Shown here: positions 55,016 through 64,000 of the stretch, piece after piece
Position numbering within the stretch: position 1 is the stretch's first letter
How the letters are laid out: each line of letters starts with the position of its first letter
Origin: Thamnaconus septentrionalis
Taxonomy: Eukaryota; Chordata; Actinopteri; Tetraodontiformes; Monacanthidae
DNA: 64,000 bases
Assembly (NCBI GenBank): GCA_009823395.1
Contig: CM020502.1
Span: 625,001 to 689,000 of the forward strand
Direction of reading: 5' to 3'
The notes under the pieces: generated by a model
The model's input: only the letters and a program-made list of their open reading frames with translations
The model's database searches: none
What the model was told of the DNA's origin: nothing
Translations under genes and position numbers: made by a program

Positions 55016-57895
55016 ATGGTGGATGGCCCTGCCACCTGCATCCGACCCCTCCTCCGGTGCGGATCCACACCGTTAATTGGCTTTAAAAGACTCTGGCCTG
55101 AGGTCCAGCCGGCCAGAAAATAATTTAATAATAGGAAACAAAATCAAACTTTTGTCTTTGCTGCTTAAAAAAAAGTTCCCTCCTTGACGGCTGCTCTAAA
55201 TCCAAGACATTTGAACCAAATGTGGGAATTTCAGGCAGCTGGCTGTGGCACAAAAAAAAAAAACGTCCCCCATAGAGACGAGTAACGGGTAATTACAAAC
55301 GGGCAAACACGGAACTGCTGAGAGTTTCAATAAAAGGGAGAGAGGAAAGAGGAGGAGCTTTGAGGGAGGTCTGCCGCTATCTGAGCCATGAAGCTCTTGG
55401 AGCAAGTGAAGGTGTGTGTGTGTTTGTGTGTGTGTGTGTGCATGTGTGTGGTGTGGAAATAGCGGGCGCGGACGGTGAGACGACACTCCAATCAAAGCAA
55501 TGAGGGATGAGGCCCTTCGGGTGCTGTTCCTGCTGCGGTCTGGACGGTGGCGTCGCCTGGGCGGTCGAGGCTTCAGGAGAGGGCACTTAGCAACCGTGTC
55601 AGGTGATAGCGTCCAGCCCAGCTGAGGGCTTCTTCAGCGGTCAAACTTGGCACTGAGGAGTCTCTGGCAGTCGAAAGCCAAAGTTTCCCCAAAATGACAC
55701 CCCGGAATCACAACAGTGTTGGTTGGGTCTGAGATTTTTTTTTTTCACCTTTTGACCAAAGGGAAACTTTATTACGTGTACTTCTGAATTGACACTTAAA
55801 TCTTAAATTAGAATTTGTTTATTGTTTTCGGTAGCTGGTGACCTCTCACCCTGCCTTTGCGGGCGCAGAAGTGAAATGTAATGATGTGAAGTTAGTTATA
55901 AAAATAAAACAGATTTTTTTTTTAAATTGTGTTTCTATCTAATCTATCTATCTATCTAATTCTATCTAATCGAAGTCAACAGTTGTCTAAAAATAAGCAC
56001 ATATCAAAGAAATCAGTCGCGAGCTTGAAAGCCTGAGGACTAAAAAAAAACAAAACATTCCAACTACCACTCTTTTCCGTGCTTTCTGTGGGGTTACTGC
56101 AAATAAAATAGGCAGATCGCCTCAGCTCGGCCCCGCCCAGCCTCGTGCCCGGCATCGTAATGACTTGATGTGTGAGTCGTCAGCCAGCAAGGCTCTTTTT
56201 ATAGTCCTTGAATTCATCTATTGATTTTAACATGGCGCTGACAGCTGTCTCGCCATGTTTACGAGGTGATTCGAGCTGGGATTTGAGAGCGCGGAGGTGG
56301 TGGGTGAAAAAACAAAACAAAAAAAAAAACGCTCTCATTCGAGGAGAAGAATCCCGCCGTTTGGCCCTCGTCAAGCAGGGAACAGCTGTGTTTGGGCGAA
56401 TGAGGCGGCATGCTCTCGCTCGCAGTCGACTTCATGGTTCCATCACGGTCCAGCGGGAGGAGGAGAGGAGGGCGCTAAGCCCTGTGTCCAATCCAGTTGC
56501 AGGGCTGGGGGAGGCATGATAGGGGTGGGTCGGGGGGACAAAGTCCAGTTTTTTTCGCTCCAGCCACTGCTCGGTCCGTGCATGGGCTGCTCGCCACAAA
56601 TAAAGCGGGGAGGCAGAAAATTGAATCTTACATTTTTGAATGATTAGCGCTGCGAGTGTAAGACACATTACAGTGCGCGACTAAAGCTGCTTAAGCTGAC
56701 AAGATATTTAAAGGGGGGAAGGGAGTAGCGCGGAGGAATAAAGGAAGGAATGAAAAACGGCTGGCTACTTTTGGAAGCGCGAGATGGGCGAATTGCCTCT
56801 TTTGACCAGACCGGACGTTCAGAAGGCTCCCCGAGCCAAAAAAAGAAGAGTTTATCCTGCGGGGACTCGGTTTTGAGCGGGAAGAATGGATGAACAGAGT
56901 TTGACAGCAGTTTTTAATCTAATAAGTGGAGGAGCTGTGTGGTCCGTGTCACGTCTTGCCAAAATTGTCCGACATCCAGTTCATTGTTGCAACAGAATTT
57001 AGCTTCAGGGACCCAGCGTGAGAAATTCACTATCACGTACAGCAAAAGTCGTTCGAATGCTCAGTTTGAACTTGATTCCTCTTGAACAATTTGGTTGTTT
57101 TATGCTGCTTGACAGCTAGCGAGCTGAGCGACAAGGGGTGTGGGATCTGATGTGAATTTCATTTTTTTAACCAACAAATTCAATAACTAATCAATCAGGA
57201 GTTCATCAATTTCATTTGAATGTTTTTTCACTCTGATCCAAGAAAGGTACAGTTAACCAAGAAGAGTTAATACAGAAAACCCAATAAAGCTAAAAGTTAA
57301 AATCATTCATCTTCACCAGACACTGATACCCATTCCGAGATTCTACAGGGGGACAAAATCACTCAAGCCTGCTGTCAATATGCACAAAAGTTCCACTGAT
57401 GACACATTTGCGGAACTTAAGCTTGAGCTTAAGGGTTCGTGATGGGAAGTGCTTCCCCAGGTGTGTGTTTTACAGACGCACACACGGCTTCTCTTGGCCT
57501 CTGATAAATACTCGGTCCAGCCACAGGGTGAGCGGAGAAGGAACAGCGAGGGAGAGGAGAGAGATTGCAACCTTAAACTTTCCACGGGAAAAAGAAAGAG
57601 AAGTGAAAAAAACAGCACAGGGCAAAGTGCCGAAATCAGCAGCTAGTCTCTAGGCAACAGTAGACCAAACATTCATCCAAATAAAAACAGTGGACTCAAC
57701 ACTGTTCCACTTTAACTGCTGGTGGTTCTGTGCACTTTTAAAAATGAAGTTTCAAAACAATTAACAGTTGCCCATTGTTTTTTTTTTTTTTTTTTTTTTG
57801 TTTGTTTGTTTGTTTGGTTTTTGTTTTTTTAAAAACAGCATTAAGTCATGCCACTGTCTAGCTACTATAATCCTACACTCTGAGTTGCAGACGTC

Positions 57896-57960
57896 AAATC
57901 CCAGCTGTCTTGGGCTGAAGGCGGGGATTCACCTTGGTCACCCACAAGGCGCCACTAAGA
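57896..57960 (+). mobile_element. SINE fragment
   Basis: TCCCAGCTGTCTTGGGCTGAAGG and CACCTTGGTCACCCACAAGG (minus sense of the SINE body end) match the end of the SINE in mixed order. Eroded. Confidence 0.4.
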
Positions 57961-59292
57961 GTGTTTCCACATATATATATTTTTTACGTTCACATTGTCA
58001 GTTCTTTTGAAAGAGGTTCACTTGGAGCTGTTTGTGCTCAAATTGCTCAAAATTAGTAACAATTAAAGTGAACCACATCATGAGTTTAGAGCGTGGCCTT
58101 CTTGCTCTGAGGCAGTGCTATTTTAAGTTATTAGCATTTAGTGTGAGGTAAGCCTTCCGTGGCCCCGAGCTGAGACAAAGTCCAGGGGGACGTGGTTCTT
58201 GGTCAGTTCGCTGGCTGACTGACCCCACTTTTGCCGCCTTCACGCACTGATGATCTAATGTCTTGGCCCTCGCTCTCTGGCATGAGAACTTTCAAGCAAA
58301 CAATCTCAAGTCCATTCGAGCAAATGGACGGACTGGCCATTTACAGTTGTCATTGCGTTAGACATTTGAGCGAATGGCCTCTGTCGTGCCTCAGAAGGCT
58401 CGCACGGCCGCTCTGTCACCTCCATTGTGTAATTTTAGTGTCCGACACTCGCTGAGAGGCTCTAAAAGGCTGGTCAGCTGCATGTGGAGGGGCATGAGGG
58501 TAATCCCAACGTTGACCTGTTCTCAACGCTTCAGATGCAGCACTTCAATCATCTCGGCAGCTTGCAGGATGGATGCGCAAACGTCCTACAGACATCGTTT
58601 CTGTGATTTCAGCACACTTTTTTGGTGAAAGGGGTCCAGTTTTTACAACTAAATGAGTCGTCAAAATGTTCACCTAATCATTCAATCACATGGCGGCAAC
58701 GCAACGTAACGTCCAGCCGTCGTCTTGCTGAAGTTCAAAGTGAGCACGGGCTTGCAGGAGCTTTGAACGAGGATTTCACATACCAAAGACCTACTGGGAT
58801 TTTTTACCACGTCACAACTATCTCCAGCCTTGGAGATAGAGGAATTATTGAATATGCCTGCAGTCGTGCCAAGGAAAATTGCTGTGTTAATGTCAGAGGT
58901 CAGAGGTCAGAATGGTTGGAGATCACAGACAGGAATCAACCTCTGGTTGCAACCCAGGGCAACATCTGCGAATGCGCAACCTTGCCTCCAACCTTGACGC
59001 CGTCCTCACTGTATTAGCTTCGTCATTAGTATTTATGTATCATCATTCTTGATGTTAGTTGTACCTGATAAAGTGGCCAGCGATGACTTCAGGAGACACA
59101 CCAGGGACTAAGGAGAAGATTTTACTCCCCAAAGAGGACAAGGCAAGAGATTATATTGCCATACAATTTCTGAAATAATACAGCTTTTTTAAATGTACGC
59201 ACAGTCAATGACAGTCAATGGTCAGGATGCACCTTATGTTTGCTTACAGCATTTCTTTTTATTATTTTTTTTCTAATTGTCATTAGTAATTA

Positions 59293-59390
59293 AACTGGTG
59301 ACTTGTCCAGGGTGTACCCTACCTTCACCATATGACAGCTGAGATAGGCTCCAGCAAACAAGACAGGAAGAATGGATGGATGGATGGATT
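59293..59390 (+). mobile_element. SINE 3' end, 5'-truncated
   Basis: AACTGGTGACTTGTCCAGGG, TACCCTACCTTCACC, GATAGGCTCCAGC and a final ATGGATGGATGG match the last 100 bases of the SINE at 48498-48875, in the same order and with a GGAT tail. Loss of the 5' part is typical of incomplete reverse transcription. Confidence 0.75.
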
Positions 59391-60127
59391 GATTATCAAT
59401 TCCACATGTGCACATACTTCTTAGTGGTTGTGTTTGATGTTGAGCTTGTAGGTGCAGCCGTGATCCATCCCCAGACTCTGCCTCTTGCTTGCTTGACAAG
59501 GTAGCATTCGGTTTGTCCAAAATAAAATAGTTAAGCAAAATTTTAAGATCTGAGAGACCCCCAGCAAACCTGAGGTGGCAAAATAAGGCACAAACACCGC
59601 TTGTAACATTGCACTCTGGCGCCATTCGATATTGCGCCTTCTTCCAGTAATCGCATGCTTGTTTGAAATGCGAGCGCTGTCTGCCAATGAATTTTTTTTT
59701 TTTTTTGTGGGACCCTTGGCTCCACTCTTCAACTGGGGGAGGGATCGCGGGAGCAATCCCTGTTGGGACTATCAGAGGATGGTCTTCACCTCCTGTTTGT
59801 ACTTCTGACTTGTACAACTGAGGCAGTTGTGGTTTGAGGAGGGATCTGAAGACGGTGATCTAAGAGCCTATAAGAGCCTGAATCTCCTTTTGAGGAGCGC
59901 AAACACGCAAGACTCCAGGCGAAGTGGAGCTAGCACAGAGTGGGGGTAGGGAGTGGGAAAAGGGGTTCGAACAAACACCAAAAAAAAACATGGTTTGAAT
60001 TGATTGGGGGGTTTTATTTTTGGAGGGAGGGGAAAAAGTGAGAGGATCTTCGGGTCGTTGTAAGAACATTGTGCAACACTGGACTGTTTTCTTGACACCT
60101 GCTAACCGTCTTTTCCTGCTTCCCCAG

Positions 60128-60231
60128 GATGAGCGAGCGATACACACAGGTCGGAAGTAAAGGGGCTCTACTAGTCATGGTGCTCGTGGCCAGTTTATGG
60201 GAGATGGCAGCGCCGACTGAAGCCACGGCAG
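60128..60231 (+). CDS. Coding exon with start codon and signal peptide, unknown gene
   Basis: An exon between CTTCCCCAG (after a pyrimidine tract, acceptor at 60127) and CGGCAG|GTGAGC (donor at 60232). The ATG is at 60129, right after the acceptor, so the 5' UTR lies upstream on another exon. 34 codons and one base: MSERYTQVGSKGALL, then VMVLVASLWEMAAP and TEATA, a basic N terminus and a hydrophobic core typical of a signal peptide. The phase-1 exit is common in extracellular proteins. In mammals BCL2L14 and LRP6 follow ETV6; the peptide does not look like LRP6 to me. The rest of the gene is to the right of the window. The strand matches etv6. Confidence 0.6.
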
Positions 60232-61432
60232 GTGAGCGAAACTGCGCCATCGCTTCTTTTGACGGTGATCCTCCCTTATGTTCATACACCGTATAACGCA
60301 AAAGCTGTTATTGACAAAATTCCTACTGTGTCCCATATCTATGACTTCATATACAGTTTTTCTTTCATTCCGTAGTATGACTTTGTGATTTCTTTATGTT
60401 AAACAATATTTTAATATATTTCAATATATCCGGCATGTCATGGGGAATATTGTGTTTTATTCCTCCCAACTAAGAAGCTCCACTCAGATCTCGAGGATCA
60501 GTCGACCTGATTGGTCAACGCCACTTTTGAATAGGTCATGTGACTTTGACCGGTCCGGGCTTTTCTGTGCCACAATAAAAGTATTCACAATATACGAGTA
60601 CCCTGGTTTATCAGTGTAGTTCCTCTATTAACTCCATTTTGTTACAGCCGTGTTGTGGTACAGGGCTCATCCCGCCACCTACGGACAAAACTAGTATTGT
60701 CATCAGCTCCTGCCACTTGATGGAAACTCAGTTTCGGTTTCTCAAGCTTTGGTTTCTCGACTTTCTGCATCCTCCTGAGAAATACAAACCTAAATAAAAT
60801 ACATTTAAGTTTGTCCTCTGAAGTTTTCCAAAGCTTTATGGTCATATTACCAAGACATGACAGTCTACCTTGATCCCACTGCTTTTTTGCGAAACCTCAT
60901 GCACCCTGGAGCAGCTTACAGTACGTGTCTGACTATTCAGGCCCTGAGCTATATCGATGGCGGCGGCAATATACCGTATACAGCGAAACACATTTATTGA
61001 AAAGCTCTTTAGAAGTTATGTCACGTGACATCAAATGCCCCTTCGCAGCATCAAAGGATGAGGCTGGTGATACTCTTTTAGATTCTTAATATTGTGAGGC
61101 CCCATATTACATTGCTTCTCTCTTTGCCTGAAGTCCCACTGTTGTTCAGAAAGGATGAAAAATACATAAAGGAGCCACACGACTGCGCAGGGTGTCAGGC
61201 TGGACAAGCAAAGGCTGCACTTCTTTAGAGTCAGTCAAACATTGCAAACCATTGCTTTCACCACACACGGACACACATTAGAGCGAGGGCCTGGACTTCA
61301 AACCTTGTGTTACTTAAGCCAAAAAAGCACTGACAACTCACTGACAACTGAAAAAAAAAAAAAAAAAAGAACATGACCAAGGAAACAATAAACACACCAT
61401 GCTATGATTGATCAAGATAAAAGAGCCACATG

Positions 61433-61480
61433 CAGCGGTTGGCAACCTGCAGCTCTGGGGCCGCAGGTTGCCAACCGCTG
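61433..61480. mobile_element. 48-bp perfect palindrome, hAT-like minimal remnant
   Basis: CAGCGGTTGGCAACCTGC at 61433-61450 is exactly the reverse complement of 61463-61480, with a 12-base loop. It starts with CAG and ends with CTG, as hAT ends do. A GGTTGGCAACC-type end is known from fish hAT families (from memory). Nothing of the interior remains. No 8-bp target duplication is seen. Confidence 0.6.
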
Positions 61481-61873
61481 GTCTAGACTGTCAGAGAAAA
61501 CCACAGTAATGTGGGGGGTGGGGGGGAGTCCATCCTACTTCTTTTGCTCACTCCACTTTTGGGTGTTGAAAATAACACCATTTGTGCCAGGTCTTCGTGA
61601 TGTCACAAAGGGCACTGATTAGTAAAAATGTCACCAGCGGGTCGTGGCCGCCAGCCAAATCTGTATGGAATGTCCAGCAAACCATCAGTTCCAACTAGAA
61701 GCTAATACTAAATACTAATAAAACTCCAATAGTAGTATTTTCTGTGCAGGGCCAGTCAATAATTGATCTTGTGAGGCTACATCTGATCTTTGAATTTTTT
61801 TTTTTTCTTTTTTTGGGAGGGGGTTCTAAACTATCAAATGCTTTTATAATAATTGATGGCAACAAAGAAATTA

Positions 61874-62108
61874 AAGGCCCTGTGTGGAAGATTTAGTAAC
61901 ACCTAATGGTAAGAAAGGAAACTATGTGAATTTTGCCTCAGTGTTCCAATATTCCGTTTCACCCCATATCTTTCTCATATCTGAGGGTAAAAAAAATAAA
62001 TTATTATCATTATTATTATTATTATTAATAATAATAATAATAATAATAGTAATAATATCATCATTATAAATAACTACCGTTTTATGTATTTTTTCTATGG
62101 CCTCCTTT
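61874..62108. mobile_element. Third copy of the 113-595 MITE family, short
   Basis: The start AAAGGCCCTGTGTGGAAG matches the left end of the etv6-intron MITE (about 19 of 24 bases) and the right end closes with GGCCTCCTTT. The middle is replaced by an ATT/AAT microsatellite at about 61998-62050. Confidence 0.5.
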
Positions 62109-62825
62109 AAAAAATAATATAAATTCTGTTGCCTCGCACTGCCTCATTAGCACTAGGGATGCCACGGTACAGTTTTCCCACAGTTCGGTATGCATCATGG
62201 TTTTGGGCCCACAGTAACTGTACGGTTTCGATACCATCCGCAAGACAAAAGATGACAGGAAGAATTCTGACTGCAGAATGTGTCAGTGTGGCAGGTAAAT
62301 GGAGAGGATCGATGGAGAAAAAAAGGTGGAACAAATCAAGAAGCAACTTCTGTCTGACTCAGCTCAGCTCAATGAAGAGGCCAGCGACCTTTCAACCCTT
62401 GGCGCTGTGAGACGCCCACAGCGGCAAACAACGGCAAGAGTCTTTCGTAATGTGTCAGAGTTGACAGGTGTGCCATCCCGTTTCTCTGCAGACATTCAGG
62501 GGGAGGAAAAAATAAAATACAGCATTGGGCGAGCGAGCGAAAAAAAAATTGACCCCGGCTCGCCTGGTTTTGTTGGAAGAAATAACATTCACTCAGTCCG
62601 GCTTTTTCCTTTCATCCCCCTGAATGATAACCAGATTTATACGGCAACAGCAACGACGCCCAGGGGAAATTAGGTGGAGGTGGAGGCGGCGAGTTCTGCC
62701 GCGGCTACGGGATGGAAATTAGCGGGGGGGAGTCGGCCACCAATCATAGCGACGCAACTCGGCTAATTGCGCAACAGGAAAAAATACGGGTACGGGCGAC
62801 TTCTTTCGAGCAAGACGGAGGGATA

Positions 62826-62905
62826 CGCCACTTGATAGATAGATGGATACAGTAGATAGATAGATAGATAGATACTTTATTGATCTCCAGGAGATAATAT
62901 TGTTT
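62826..62905 (-). mobile_element. LINE 3' end with GATA-type tail
   Basis: On the minus strand the sequence reads GGAGATCAATAAAGTATC and then a TATC-type tail (a GATA run on the + strand). This is like the 3' ends of the LINEs at 38584 and 12385. No coding sequence is attached. Confidence 0.55.
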
Positions 62906-64000
62906 CTCCAGGAGAAGTTAATGAGGCGAAGGGAGACTCGCTAAGGACGTTTTATGCGCCGTCATCGTATTCCCCCTCCCTCATTCCCCCCTCTGAACTT
63001 TGAGGAGGTGTGTGTGTGTGTGTGTGTGTTGTTGAGGGGGGGGGTTCAATTCGGACCACAGAAAAGAAAATGTTTGTTTTGTAATTTACTTTCTTACCAT
63101 TAGATGGCAAAAAAAAAAAAAAATCCTGCTCGCGCAGCCTTTAAACCACAACTTCATTCTACTCATGCCTTCCACTCAAAAAAAAGCCTCACGAAGAGGA
63201 AGGATAGAGACGGTGACTGTTAGCTAGGCTGCTGCTCAAGAGACACAACGGGGATGCTGCTTGATTGTCTACACAGTGCTGGGGCAAAAATACCATGTAA
63301 ATGGAGATGAATGTGTCAGAGCTTCGTGTGTACACACTATATATTTGCTTAAGAATGAGTGAATAGCAGTAGGTGTCCGCAAAATATGGCACGGGTGGAG
63401 ACAGAACAGCAATATAAAATTAAAACATTTTAAAACAGGCCGTAAGACATGCTTGTATCACAGTATTAGCACACAATGCTAATTTAGAAATTCAGTGATC
63501 TTTCAAAAAAGTTCTACACAAATTGTCCAGGACCTGCCACAGAACATACCTGGCTTAGTCCAGTGTTTTGTGTTTTAACTACAATTCATCAGTTGATTAC
63601 TGTCATGTTCTGTGTTTCCTGCTTTATTTTGAAATCTTTTTATTCTGTTGTCAGCGTCTTTAGTTTTACTTCCTGTGTTTATTGCTTGATGTCTGTCTGT
63701 CTGTCTGTCTGTCTGTCTCGTTTTCAGCCCTGTCCTTGATTTTTCTCACCTGTGTTCCCCTGGCCCAGTGTGTTAATAGTCCTTGTCTCGCTTTGTCTTT
63801 GTGGGATCATTGTCTTCTATCTGTCTTTTTGCCATTGTGTTTAGTCGTTTTCAGGTCGGTTGTTCTTGTTTTTTCTTTGTTACTTGTTCTTTTGTACTCC
63901 CCTTGTCTGCTTTTTAGTTAAGTCTCCCGGTGTGATTTTGTTAATCGTTTTCCTCATGGACAGCTTTGGTTTGGTTTTGTTTATAATTTAAAATAAACCT

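Larger units (their letters stand above)
55016..60127. other. Long non-coding stretch before the signal-peptide exon
   Basis: Likely the distal part of an intron. A GT microsatellite occurs at 55412-55450, an imperfect TCTA run at about 55938-55970, and a T run at about 57779-57799. SINE fragments lie at 57896-57960 and 59293-59390. A GC-rich patch at 56400-56900 with an ATATTTAAAG at about 56703-56712 and CG-rich sequence after it could be an alternative promoter; this is speculative. A 175-codon minus-strand frame ending near 59290 overlaps a SINE piece and a T run and is not called. Confidence 0.45.
60232..64000. other. Non-coding stretch after the signal-peptide exon
   Basis: Probable intron. 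It holds the palindrome at 61433-61480, a MITE copy at 61874-62108, a T-rich part near 61795-61816, a GATA-tailed LINE end at 62826-62905, a GT run at about 63008-63028 and a TGTC run at 63691-63719. From about 63601 to the end there is TC-rich sequence ending in TTTAAAATAAACCT; the phrases TCATGTTCTGTGTTTCCTG and ACTTCCTGTGTTTATTG are common in a fish repeat that I cannot name. No further exon is supported. Confidence 0.45.

Noticed and set aside
56880..57010. Short frame MDEQSLTAVFNLISGG after a TATA-like site
   Set aside because: Possible exon, but no splice sites or homology that I can support.
59290..59817. 175-codon minus-strand frame
   Set aside because: It overlaps a SINE piece and a T run and shows no domain.

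Overview
This is a vertebrate nuclear sequence, most likely from a teleost fish. The evidence is a split, introned ETS gene that reads like fish etv6, a set of transposons typical of ray-finned fish (Tc1/mariner, hAT, piggyBac, CACTA, Ty3/gypsy, several CR1/L2-like LINEs, a tRNA-derived SINE with a GGAT tail) and many dinucleotide and trinucleotide microsatellites. There are no bacterial-style operons, RNA gene clusters or CRISPR arrays.

Layout. 1-1735: the last four coding exons and 3' UTR of etv6 on the + strand, with a MITE in one intron. 2280-2860: a TATA-containing, CpG-rich promoter and a non-coding first exon that ends in a perfect splice donor. 2861-60127: about 57 kb with no host coding exon that I can support, filled with transposons. 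60128-60231: a + strand exon that opens with an ATG and encodes a signal peptide, between good splice sites. The simplest reading, which is inference, is that 2280-2860 and 60128-60231 are exons 1 and 2 of one secreted or membrane-protein gene downstream of etv6, and that most of the window is its first intron. Every LINE found (six) lies antisense to these + strand genes, which fits an intron.

Mobile elements from left to right: a MITE (113-595), a hAT MITE with an exact 8-bp target duplication (4215-4539), a 13-bp-TIR element (5760-6298), two LINEs (11321-12160 and 12385-15635), an uncharacterised transposon protein split by a Harbinger-like element (15590-17330), a LINE end (19733-20405), a SINE (21489-21854), a TTAA-flanked element (22649-23515), a complete Ty3/gypsy retrotransposon with near-identical LTRs (24860-31922), a TIR element (33224-33547), a SINE (35481-35854), a Tc1 element with IR/DR-type ends (36663-38230), a LINE with an 18-bp target duplication (38584-40918), an L1-type ORF1 (41826-42340), a solo LTR swollen by a 122-bp tandem repeat (43308-44340), a second Tc1 copy invaded by another element (44855-46402), a LINE about 7 kb across that holds four separate insertions (46750-53650), and a hAT BED-finger remnant (54143-55015).

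None of the transposon genes looks intact. The gypsy element is young by its LTRs (4 differences in 310 bp by eye) yet carries frameshifts, two stops and an integrase deletion. No clearly new host system was found. The most unusual items are the nested-insertion LINE, the uncharacterised transposon protein, a 48-bp perfect-palindrome hAT-like remnant, and the possible 57-kb first intron.
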